This document shows positions 43,013 to 50,837 of a stretch of 64,000 nucleotides of DNA, piece by piece. Under the pieces are notes generated by a model. The model did no database searches. It was not told the origin of the DNA and saw only the letters and a program-made list of their open reading frames with translations. The DNA lies in NCBI GenBank assembly GCA_035528415.1, contig DATKYQ010000067.1, positions 22,914 through 86,913 on the forward strand, written 5' to 3'. Positions within the stretch are counted from its first letter, which is position 1. Every line of letters begins with the position of its first letter. Both the position numbers and the translations under genes were made by a program. The stretch comes from DATKYQ01 sp035528415. GTDB lineage: Bacteria > Myxococcota > B64-G9.

Positions 43013-43879
43013 ATGACGTTCATCCACCAGCGATGCCGGGCCGTGACACTCGCGGGTGTCCTAACTTTTTTCATGTTTGCGTCTAAGGGAATGCCGGCCG
43101 AGAAGCCCGAGTGCCGGCGCCACGAATTGGACGCGGCCAAGGTCAAGGAGAGGCTGCGGCACTGGCGCGGCCTGGCGGCATTTTCGCGCTGGCGCCTGGT
43201 CGAAGTGCGACCGGCCGAGTGCGTTGTGGATGGCAAGGTCAAATCGCGCCTGGTGCTGGCGCCTCCCTCCGGCTGGTCGCGTTATCGCGTTCCATACCTG
43301 GTGCAGGCCGATCTCGACCTGGACCCCGAGCGGCAGGCGCCCGCGGGCGCGCCGAGCGCCGAATTCAGCGCTTTGGCCAAGGGAGTCAGGCGATTGGTGC
43401 TGAGGGCCGAGGCGGACGAAGACGTGCGCCGTTTCATCGAGCGCTTTCCCCCGGATCGCGCGGAGATCGACTCAGCCGACGGATCCGGGAAACTGCGGGT
43501 GACGTTTGTATACTCGCCCGGCAAAGACGGCGGCCGGGGCCACCCCGTCAGGCTTACGTTCTCAGAGGCGTTCGACGACGGCAAGATCGTTGCCTACGAC
43601 CTGCCGCGCGTTGACAGCTTGCCGGTGCGCCGCGAGTTGCTGAGCTTCGCCGGAGAGATTTCCGCGCGTATACCGCATTGCCAACCCAGCTGGATCAGTG
43701 CGCGTTTCAGACTCCTGCCTGACAAGGCCGAAGATCAGGCGGGGCGCTGGAAGATCGCGGCCAGGCTTTCGGGCAAAAAGTGCCCCGAGAAATTCGAGTT
43801 GGCGCTTGAGTTCGATTCGTCGCACGATCGATGGTTGCCCATCGACGCGACGCCAGCAAAGAGCCACGGTGGAAACTGA
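43013..43879 (+). CDS. secreted protein of unknown function
   Basis: 288 residues with a signal peptide (VTLAGVLTFFMFASKGMPA). The mature part shows alternating charged helices and strands (HWRGLAAFSRWRLVEVRPAE..., VPYLVQADLDLDPERQ...) and only three Cys. I recognise no domain. It follows the TPR gene by six bases and precedes the YkgJ gene by seven, so it belongs to the same run. Confidence 0.6.
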   Translation: MTFIHQRCRAVTLAGVLTFFMFASKGMPAEKPECRRHELDAAKVKERLRHWRGLAAFSRWRLVEVRPAECVVDGKVKSRLVLAPPSGWSRYRVPYLVQADLDLDPERQAPAGAPSAEFSALAKGVRRLVLRAEADEDVRRFIERFPPDRAEIDSADGSGKLRVTFVYSPGKDGGRGHPVRLTFSEAFDDGKIVAYDLPRVDSLPVRRELLSFAGEISARIPHCQPSWISARFRLLPDKAEDQAGRWKIAARLSGKKCPEKFELALEFDSSHDRWLPIDATPAKSHGGN

Positions 43880-43886
43880 AGCGGAC

Positions 43887-44438
43887 ATGGAACAGGCGTT
43901 TACGCAATATCGCCTGCTCCGTGAAAAGATCGACGCCATGTTTTCCGTGGCACTCGGGAAATACCGCGGACACATGCGCTGTGGACCCGGTTGCGACGAC
44001 TGCTGCCGGAAGGATCTGACACTATATGTCTTCGAGGTACGCTTCTTACTCCGGGAGATAGCCCGGATGGATGCCGCCGCACGCGAGCGCGTGATCGCCC
44101 GGGCCAGGTCAGCCTGTTGCGATTCCGAGTTGGCCTGCCCGTTGCTGGAAGAAGGGCGCTGCCTGGCCTATGCCGCGCGGCCGATCATCTGCCGCAGCCA
44201 CGGGCTGGCCATGTTGGTGCCCGGGACGGGTGAACTAAGCGTTTGTCCTTACAACTTCGTCGCGGCCGAACATATCGACGGCGACTGTGTGCTCGATCTC
44301 AGCCCGGTCAACAATATCCTGACAACGCTGAGTGTATTACTGGCTGGGCAAGCCCAAGCGGCAAGCGTCCCGAACTCCGAGCGGGCGGGGGTCAGTCAGG
44401 CGATTATCGACTTTTTCGGGCCGGAGACAGCTGCATGA
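43887..44438 (+). CDS. YkgJ-family Cys-cluster protein
   Basis: ATG at 43887 has GAAGCGG upstream; a GTG at 43869 would overlap the previous gene. 183 residues with the family's cysteines: CGPGCDDCC, then CCDSELACPLLEEGRCLAYAARPIICRSHG, then a later VCPYN. Such proteins bind zinc or iron and have no settled role. The stop overlaps the next start (ATGA), coupling it to the glutaredoxin gene. Confidence 0.8.
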   Translation: MEQAFTQYRLLREKIDAMFSVALGKYRGHMRCGPGCDDCCRKDLTLYVFEVRFLLREIARMDAAARERVIARARSACCDSELACPLLEEGRCLAYAARPIICRSHGLAMLVPGTGELSVCPYNFVAAEHIDGDCVLDLSPVNNILTTLSVLLAGQAQAASVPNSERAGVSQAIIDFFGPETAA

Positions 44439-45124
44439 GAGTCAGGGCAGTCATGATCTCGATCCTGCTCGCCGCCTCGTGTCTGGCGCAGGCTCCTGCC
44501 GCCGAGAGGACCAGCGCGCCGGCACGAGCAGGAAAGGTTGTCTACAGTTGGGTGGACGGCAACGGGCGCATCCGCATGGCCGCGCGGCCCGAGGACGTTC
44601 CCGAAGCATTTCGCGCACGGGTGGTCGTCACCGACACCGCCCGGTCCAGGTCGGCCCGCCTGCGCGCCGAGCGGGTCATGGTGGTCGATCTGCGGCGGGA
44701 TGACGGGAAGAAGCCTTTGAACTATTCGCTTGTGGATCTCGATCGGCTGAGTCGCGAGGCCCGGACGCCTGGCGAGGCGACGGATCCCGGGCGACTCGGA
44801 CGGCTGGCGGTCGGTAGGCTGGCCCGGGCGACCCGCCGCTTGCTGGGCCTGCCGTACACGGCCGAGGCTACGTCGGCCCGGGTAATCCTTTATTCGACAC
44901 CCTGGTGCGGCTTCTGCAAGAAGGCGGCCCGGCACCTGCGGCATAAAGGTGTTGCCTTTACCGAGCGCGATATCGAAAATGATCGCCTGGCGGCAGGTGA
45001 ACTGGCCCGCAAGCTGAGGCAGGCCGGTCTTTCCGGGGGCGGCGTGCCTGTACTGGACATCGGCGGCACAATTGTAATCGGCTTCGACGTAAAGCGCATA
45101 GATCGATTGATCGAGAAACGCTGA
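44435..45124 (+). CDS. secreted glutaredoxin-domain protein
   Basis: 229 residues. A signal peptide ends near QAPAAE. Residues 32-60 resemble a DUF4124-type segment (KVVYSWVDGNGRIRMAARPEDVPEAF). The C-terminal third is a glutaredoxin domain with redox pair C158-G-F-C161 (YSTPWCGFCKKA) and the GGGVPVLDIGGTIVIGFD segment for glutathione or disulfide contact. It is probably a periplasmic thiol oxidoreductase. Confidence 0.8.
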   Translation: MRVRAVMISILLAASCLAQAPAAERTSAPARAGKVVYSWVDGNGRIRMAARPEDVPEAFRARVVVTDTARSRSARLRAERVMVVDLRRDDGKKPLNYSLVDLDRLSREARTPGEATDPGRLGRLAVGRLARATRRLLGLPYTAEATSARVILYSTPWCGFCKKAARHLRHKGVAFTERDIENDRLAAGELARKLRQAGLSGGGVPVLDIGGTIVIGFDVKRIDRLIEKR

Positions 45125-45136
45125 AATGGACGAGCC

Positions 45137-47047
45137 ATGAAGATCGTCGAGACAGCCTGCAGCTACGATTGCCCCGACGCCTGCGCGCTGCTGGTCGAGT
45201 TGGACGGCGAGCGAGCGCGCATCCGGGGAAACCCGGCCCATCCCGTAACCCGAGGTTTCGTCTGCCGGCGCATCAGGCGCCAGCTCGATCGTCTTTGTGA
45301 TCCCGAGCGTATCACCACACCGCTGGTGCGGCGCTCGGGCCGCTGGCGGGAGACAAACTGGCCCGAGGCGCTGGATCTCGCCGCCGGGAAGCTGTCCGCC
45401 GCCATCAGCGAGCATGGCGCACAGGCGCTGTTGCACGTTGCCAGCGGCGGCTCGCTGGGAATCATGAAGGAACTGGTGGGACACTTCTTCCGCTCGCTGG
45501 GCCCGGTGACGACGCTTGCCGGCGGCGTCTGTGACGAGACCGGCGTAGCCGCCCAGATGCTCGATTTCGGCGGATTGGTGGGACACGACTTTAGCGATCT
45601 TAAAAACTCGGCGGCAATCGTGCTTTGGGGCAAGAACCCGGCGGTGACCGGCATCCACCTGGTGCCTTTCCTGCGCGAGGCGCGCGCGCGTGAGACGGAA
45701 ATCATACTGATCGACGTAGTGCGCACGGAGACGGCGGCCTTTGCAGATCGATACATCAATGTAGCTCCGGGCGCTGACGGCTTCCTGGCGCTGGCCGTAC
45801 TGCGCAGGCTGCACGAGAGCGGACGGCTCGATTCGCAAGCCGCAGCGCATTGCGAGAATTTCGCAACCTTCGAGAAAATGATTGCGGCCGGGGATATGAC
45901 GGTCGGGCGGTTGCGGGATCTTGCAGGCGTCAAGCTTGCCGATATCGATTACCTGGCCGAGCTTTACACACGGCGCCGACCACTGGCCACCCTGGTCGGC
46001 TGGGGGCTTCAACGGCGCGGCCATGGCGGGGCGAGCGTGCGTTGCATAGACGCGCTGGGCATGTTGAGCGGCAACGTCGGGATCGCCGGAGGAGGCGTGA
46101 GTTACAACCCCTGGCGCAGGCGCGGCCTGGATGCCTCACACCTTTCGCCCCATACGGGGCGCACGGTTGCCGCGCCGACATTCGCCCGCGACCTGGCAAC
46201 GCTACGTGATCCGCGAATCAGCTTCGCCTACATCAATGGGGCGAACCCCGTAGCCCAGTTCGCAGACTCGCGCGCGGTGGCCAGGGAACTTTCCAAGATC
46301 GACTTCGTGGTGCTGGCCGACGCCTTCCTGACCGACACGGCCGATTGTGCCGATCTCTTCCTGCCGGTCAGCCTGATGCTCGAGGACGAGTACGACGCGG
46401 TTGGTTCCTTTGCCCATCATTACCTGGCCCGGGCCCGCCGGGCGCTAACGCCGCCTGCCGGCGCGCGTGACGACGTCTGGATAGTAGCCGAACTGGCCCG
46501 CAGGCTTGGACGCGTAGATCCGCTGCTCGAAGATCCACGCGCGGCTCTCGATCAAATGACAGCCGGCTGGTTTCCGGATGCCAAGGCGCCCTTCGCCCGC
46601 AACCCGGCACAGCCGGAGGTGCCCTGCGCCGAGCGTATGGCAACACCGTCCGGCAAGATGCGCCTGATAGAAGAGCCGCCGACCGCGCCACAGGCGAACG
46701 ACGAGTTCCCGCTATATTTCCTGACTCCCAAACGGCGCGGCTACGAGCACTCGCAGATAAGCCCCAAAGATCAGAAACAGCCGCTAGTTTGCCGGGTGAA
46801 CCCCGAAGCCCCCGGCGCGAAGGCATTGCAAGACGGGCAGCTTGCGAATGTCACCAGCCCGCTCGGAAGCCTGCCCGTGCGCCTTAGCTTCGATCGAACC
46901 TTGCGCCGCGACATCTGTGTGGTTGCGATAGGGGGCTGGCTGCGCCTGGACCGGGCGCCCAACGCCCTGGTATCTCCAAAAGCCACCGACATGGGACAGG
47001 GCACGGCCTACTACGATCAGCGCGTCAAGCTGGAGCCCGGGAACTGA
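45137..47047 (+). CDS. molybdopterin-dependent oxidoreductase, formate-dehydrogenase/PhsA-like
   Basis: 636 residues. The N-terminus binds a [4Fe-4S] cluster through C8-x3-C12-x3-C16-x26-C43. The molybdopterin domain follows (GGVCDETGVAAQMLDFGG, LWGKNPAVTGIHLVPFL, INGANPVAQFADS), then the dinucleotide-binding C-terminal domain (YFLTPKRRGYEHSQ, VNPEAPGAKALQDGQLANV). There is no Tat signal, so it is probably cytoplasmic. The active-site position does not show an obvious Cys or Sec. The substrate is unknown. Confidence 0.82.
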   Translation: MKIVETACSYDCPDACALLVELDGERARIRGNPAHPVTRGFVCRRIRRQLDRLCDPERITTPLVRRSGRWRETNWPEALDLAAGKLSAAISEHGAQALLHVASGGSLGIMKELVGHFFRSLGPVTTLAGGVCDETGVAAQMLDFGGLVGHDFSDLKNSAAIVLWGKNPAVTGIHLVPFLREARARETEIILIDVVRTETAAFADRYINVAPGADGFLALAVLRRLHESGRLDSQAAAHCENFATFEKMIAAGDMTVGRLRDLAGVKLADIDYLAELYTRRRPLATLVGWGLQRRGHGGASVRCIDALGMLSGNVGIAGGGVSYNPWRRRGLDASHLSPHTGRTVAAPTFARDLATLRDPRISFAYINGANPVAQFADSRAVARELSKIDFVVLADAFLTDTADCADLFLPVSLMLEDEYDAVGSFAHHYLARARRALTPPAGARDDVWIVAELARRLGRVDPLLEDPRAALDQMTAGWFPDAKAPFARNPAQPEVPCAERMATPSGKMRLIEEPPTAPQANDEFPLYFLTPKRRGYEHSQISPKDQKQPLVCRVNPEAPGAKALQDGQLANVTSPLGSLPVRLSFDRTLRRDICVVAIGGWLRLDRAPNALVSPKATDMGQGTAYYDQRVKLEPGN

Positions 47048-47050
47048 TTA

Positions 47051-48271
47051 TTAGCCAGAAAGCTCGAACGCGCTGCGGGCACGGTCGATTTGGGCTGCGG
47101 ACATTCCTGTTGATTTTGCCAGATCGGCCCATGAAGCAACGGCCTTACTGATTTGCTCGACTATCTCGATCGCCTGTTGCTTTCTCAGGTCGAAATACTC
47201 CGCCACCGACAGGGCAAGTTCGATGCTTCCGGTCGGGTCGTCCTCGTTTATTGCCAGCGCCAGCACCCGGGGCTTAATATCCAGCGGTGTCGGGTTGAGA
47301 TCGTACGCAGGTGAGAGAGTCCAGCCCTCACCGTCCCACAAGAAGCCATGGTTTCTGAGGTGATCATCGCTGTTGGCCACCATGATATTGAAAACGATTC
47401 GCCGCCAGAGTTGCCCAAGATCGGCCCGCACATGACTGCCGTTCTGGCGGATTGCATCCGCGATCTCAAGGTAGCTGTGCTGTTGGTTGTCTCTTGCCCC
47501 GAGCATGGTCAAGGCAGACAGAAAGGGGATACGCCGGGCGCCATTGCGATCGAAACGCTTGTTAATAAAGACTCGCGCATTTCCCGCCGACACCAGGCGG
47601 CTCTGCCCAACGCTGATGCCCGCACGGTATGCCAATTGTATTGCCACGAACTCCCACTCGCACATCGGGAGTTCGTCGTCGCGGCGGGGAAACTTGGCGA
47701 TCAGCAACGAACCATCCGTGTCCTTCACAGATGCCTTGGGACGCGCACCGCCCAGAGATGAACCGGGTGCAAGCAGCAGGCTGAGATCATCGTCAGTTTC
47801 GTCGTTGTCGAGGACCCGCCGTGTGGCGCCGAGCAAACGCGGAAGATCGACCAGTGGTGGTATTCGTTGCAGACCATGGGGAGCAAGAAATTCCTTGCCC
47901 GAGGCTTCTCGATAACGGTACGCGCCCTGTCTGGTCTCATCGTCCACCAGGATCAGAAAGTCGATTTCAAAAAGAGTGCGCGCGGGGACTCCGTGCCGGC
48001 GCGCCAGCCTGCGCAAGAGTGTACGTCCCCAGCGGTCGGGCGCCCCATCTGTAAAACCATTGAAAAGAGCGGTTTGGGCGGGGGCATGAAAGGTACCCGC
48101 TCCCAGTGGGAGTTGAACGGGATCGAGGCCGAATGCCCGCGGGTCATTGCGCCATGTGTTGTCATACTCGAAGGACGCGCTCTCGCGCCCTTTGCGAACG
48201 CGCGAAAACAACCTGCCCGCGAGAACGGGTTCTCCTTCGAGGTCTATATAGACTAAATACTCACGTTCCAT
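47051..48271 (-). CDS. hipA: HipA-family toxin kinase
   Basis: 406 residues. N-terminal domain with VLAGRLF and GFTDGAPDRWGRTLL. The kinase core holds the loop SSLGGARPKASV, the catalytic NSDDHLRNHGFL and the metal-binding SPAYDLNPTP. HipA phosphorylates glutamyl-tRNA synthetase in E. coli; related kinases use other targets. Its start overlaps the antitoxin gene by 11 bases. It converges on the molybdopterin gene with a three-base gap. Confidence 0.92.
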   Translation of the reverse strand: MEREYLVYIDLEGEPVLAGRLFSRVRKGRESASFEYDNTWRNDPRAFGLDPVQLPLGAGTFHAPAQTALFNGFTDGAPDRWGRTLLRRLARRHGVPARTLFEIDFLILVDDETRQGAYRYREASGKEFLAPHGLQRIPPLVDLPRLLGATRRVLDNDETDDDLSLLLAPGSSLGGARPKASVKDTDGSLLIAKFPRRDDELPMCEWEFVAIQLAYRAGISVGQSRLVSAGNARVFINKRFDRNGARRIPFLSALTMLGARDNQQHSYLEIADAIRQNGSHVRADLGQLWRRIVFNIMVANSDDHLRNHGFLWDGEGWTLSPAYDLNPTPLDIKPRVLALAINEDDPTGSIELALSVAEYFDLRKQQAIEIVEQISKAVASWADLAKSTGMSAAQIDRARSAFELSG

Positions 48272-48608
48272 CGGGTGGCCGCACCTTTAGACTCGAACGC
48301 CGCTTGATTCGCTTGGGCAGCCGCTCTTCCTCAAGATCGAGTCCGACCAGGTCTTTTCCGGGATCGGCCAAGCAATTCAGGTTTTCGTGCAGCCCGAGGA
48401 CGAACAAGACGGTAGCGTAGATTCCCATCGAAACGGAGGGGTCGCCGGCCTCCACCTTGGCCAACGTAGCTCGGCTCGCAAGCACCCGCTCGGCCATAAT
48501 AGAAGTGGAAATCCGGCGGCGTTTTCTTGCCACGGCAATGTTGGCACCGAGTAGCTTGAGTTGACGACGGACGGGCAAGGGCAGGGCGGATATGGCTCTT
48601 GATTTCAT
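48261..48608 (-). CDS. hipB: HipB-like HTH antitoxin
   Basis: ATG at 48608 gives 115 residues with an XRE HTH (LGANIAVARKRRRISTSIMAERVLASRATLAKVEAGDPSVSMGIYATVLFVLGL). The predicted transcription start is only a few bases upstream and there is no ribosome site, so translation may be leaderless. The C-terminal tail is Lys/Arg-rich. It should bind HipA and repress its own promoter. Confidence 0.85.
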   Translation of the reverse strand: MKSRAISALPLPVRRQLKLLGANIAVARKRRRISTSIMAERVLASRATLAKVEAGDPSVSMGIYATVLFVLGLHENLNCLADPGKDLVGLDLEEERLPKRIKRRSSLKVRPPDGT

Positions 48609-48620
48609 AATGATAAATAG

Positions 48621-48648
48621 ATTATACACAATACAGTGTAATGTCAAA
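48621..48648 (-). promoter_or_regulatory. hipBA promoter
   Basis: On the minus strand TTGACA (48643-48648) and TATAAT (48621-48626) are both perfect consensus hexamers separated by 16 bp. Transcription should begin near 48614, about six bases before the hipB ATG. Confidence 0.75.
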
Positions 48649-48662
48649 TATATTATACTGTA
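48632..48662. promoter_or_regulatory. probable HipB operator
   Basis: TACAGTGTAAT (48632-48642) and ATTATACTGTA (48652-48662) are inverted repeats matching at 10 of 11 positions. The -35 hexamer lies between the two arms, so bound HipB would block the polymerase. This is the usual autoregulation of hipBA. Confidence 0.6.
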
Positions 48663-48687
48663 AGGTATTGGGAGAGATCGAACTTCA

Positions 48688-50736
48688 TCAACCGCGTTTA
48701 CGACTGTAGGCGATGTGCCTACGGCTAACCAGCAGAAGCAAGAAAAAAAACAGGGGCAAACCGCCGGCGGCGCCGGGCGTCTGGTCGCAGGCGCAGCCGC
48801 CTGAGATGATCAAGTCGTTGGTGCCGCCGTCGCTTCCGGCGTCGGTTGCCGACTTGATTTCGAAGGGGGCCGCCGATTGGGTGGGGGCTTCGTCGAAGTA
48901 GCCCGAGATGAACACCAGACATTCCTGCGACGGTTCGTCGGGCACCAGCCAGGGATAGTCAAGCCACCCGGGCTTGCTCTTGTCCAGCGTGACCTCGATC
49001 GTTTTGAAGCTCGCCCCGTTGTCGGTCGAGTAGCGCAAGGTGACGTCATCCAGGGCCACGCAAGACCAGCGGATGTGCTGGGTGCTGCCCGTCTCCCAGA
49101 CCTCGCCTCCGTTGGGCGAGATTATCTCGATCGACGGTTGGCCGGCCTGGTTGTCGACCTGGATCGAAACGATGTCACTGGCACTATTGGCGGAGGTGTC
49201 GCTGGCCCGTGCAGTAACAGTGTGCGGGCCGTCGCCGAGCGCCGTGGTCACCAGGGTGTACGACCACGAACTGGTGCCAGCGGCGTCCTCGAAGGCACCG
49301 TCGTCCAGCTTGACTTCTACTTTCTCGACCGCGACGTTGTCTGTGGCCGTGCCGGCTATGGGGATCGAGCCGGAGACCGTCTGGCCGTCTGTGGGTGTAT
49401 CGATCGTGATGGTCGGATCCTGGTCGTCGCCGGCCGTCGCTATCTCGAGGTTGACTGTATATTCCTGCGGCGAGTTGGTTGCGTTGGAACAGGCCACCTG
49501 CACCGTCGTCGAGTAGCTGCCCGCGGCCAGCCCCGAAATGTCGATCGAGTTTTGCAGCACCTGGTTGTTGCCCGAGCCAGTGCGCGCAACCTGCAGCCAG
49601 CCGGCGTTTTCGCTGGATGCGACGTCGGCCAATAAGCCCTGCCCGGAGTTGCCGATGGATACGTCTTCGGGCACCGGGTTTGCGCCGCCCGCTACCGCCT
49701 GGAAAGAGATCGATATGGCTCCGAGCGTCAGGCTGGGCGCACCGCTTGCGACCCACAGGTGCGGCACGGCGAAATTCCCCTCGGCGATCTTCAAGTTGTC
49801 ACCTGTCTGGGTGTCGGCGATGTACATGTAGTAACTGGTGCCGAAAAGGGCGGTGAAGGTGCTGAAGCCGGGATCGCTGGAGAACTCCGGGTTCTGCATT
49901 TCGTCGGCCCCGTCCGGTTTCCAGATGGTCTGGATCGGGTTGTCACTCTCGTCGCGGATGTTACAGCCGGTGTGGTCGATTCTCAGGTGCATGATGTAGT
50001 AGTTGTTATCGGGCGACATGGATGCGTTGCAGCACTGGTTGCCCCCGTCCATGCGTCCGCTGATGGTCGCACCGTCGCCGCCGCCGAGATCCATTGTGTG
50101 GGCCATGTACAGGTAATGATAGGCCTCGCCTATGCGCGTGCCGTCCCTCGATAGCCCGCCGTCGAAGGCATGCTCCAGGATCTTGACCGGGTTGCCGGAT
50201 GGCTGGTTGTTGTCGAGCTTTTGTTTCCAGGTCGCTCGCCCGCTAGCGCCTTGGGTGTCCTTTTCGTAGTAGTCCATCGAGACGATGTACTCGTCGCCGC
50301 TCGCGGGATCGACCCACCAGTGAGGCGCGAATGATTGCTTGCCGGTCAGCGCGGCTCCGGCCACGTGCGTCCGCGTCCCTCCCGAAAGGGCGCGGACGTA
50401 AGCGTCACCCTCGTTGTCGGCGCTCTCTCCGGGCCACTTGGAGATGATGTTGTAGATTCCGTAGACCACCCGGGTACCGTCGGGCGAAATCAGCGGATCG
50501 CTGCAGCCGCCGTCGTCGGACAGCTTGTGGGCCGACATGTCGGAGAAATCGATCCAGTAGACCTTGTCGCCGTCGTTATGGTCCACATAGACCAGCTTGC
50601 CGCCGTGGCCGCCGAGAAAGGCGTCGACTTCGGGCTGCGAAGCGGTGATGTTGGTGGCCGCCCCGGAAAGCGGGGTCAGGCAGATGAATGAGACCACGAT
50701 GACGAATATCGCAAGACGAACAGTCACAAGATTCAT
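48688..50736 (-). CDS. secreted propeller/Ig protein with MYXO-CTERM-like sorting tail
   Basis: ATG at 50736 behind GGGAGA. A signal peptide ends near LSGAAT. A TolB/WD40-like propeller (KLVYVDHNDGDKVYWIDFSD, SDPLISPDGTRVVYGIY, NASMSPDNNYYIMHLRI) fills the first half. A BACON/IPT-like domain (ISFQAVAGGANPVPEDVSIGNSG), an Ig-like domain (TDNVAVEKVEVKLDDGAF) and a final strand-rich domain follow. The C-terminus reads GGCACDQTPGAAGGLPLFFFLLLLVSRR: a Cys motif, a hydrophobic helix and Arg residues, which is the MYXO-CTERM layout. It is probably anchored at the cell surface. Confidence 0.75.
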   Translation of the reverse strand: MNLVTVRLAIFVIVVSFICLTPLSGAATNITASQPEVDAFLGGHGGKLVYVDHNDGDKVYWIDFSDMSAHKLSDDGGCSDPLISPDGTRVVYGIYNIISKWPGESADNEGDAYVRALSGGTRTHVAGAALTGKQSFAPHWWVDPASGDEYIVSMDYYEKDTQGASGRATWKQKLDNNQPSGNPVKILEHAFDGGLSRDGTRIGEAYHYLYMAHTMDLGGGDGATISGRMDGGNQCCNASMSPDNNYYIMHLRIDHTGCNIRDESDNPIQTIWKPDGADEMQNPEFSSDPGFSTFTALFGTSYYMYIADTQTGDNLKIAEGNFAVPHLWVASGAPSLTLGAISISFQAVAGGANPVPEDVSIGNSGQGLLADVASSENAGWLQVARTGSGNNQVLQNSIDISGLAAGSYSTTVQVACSNATNSPQEYTVNLEIATAGDDQDPTITIDTPTDGQTVSGSIPIAGTATDNVAVEKVEVKLDDGAFEDAAGTSSWSYTLVTTALGDGPHTVTARASDTSANSASDIVSIQVDNQAGQPSIEIISPNGGEVWETGSTQHIRWSCVALDDVTLRYSTDNGASFKTIEVTLDKSKPGWLDYPWLVPDEPSQECLVFISGYFDEAPTQSAAPFEIKSATDAGSDGGTNDLIISGGCACDQTPGAAGGLPLFFFLLLLVSRRHIAYSRKRG

Positions 50737-50742
50737 GATAGT

Positions 50743-50759
50743 TCTCCCGATTCGGGAGA
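50743..50759 (-). promoter_or_regulatory. palindrome containing the ribosome site of the MYXO-CTERM gene
   Basis: TCTCCCGA and TCGGGAGA flank a single base. As RNA on the minus strand this makes a 6-bp stem (TCTCCC/GGGAGA) with a five-base loop. The 3' arm is the Shine-Dalgarno sequence of the gene starting at 50736, so folding could hide it. Confidence 0.35.
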
Positions 50760-50837
50760 TTATAGCACAGTGTTGCAAGCGGTTGGTGAAAGAGTATATA
50801 AGGGCGAATACATTCCATCGCGCGAAGGGGTAGAAAA

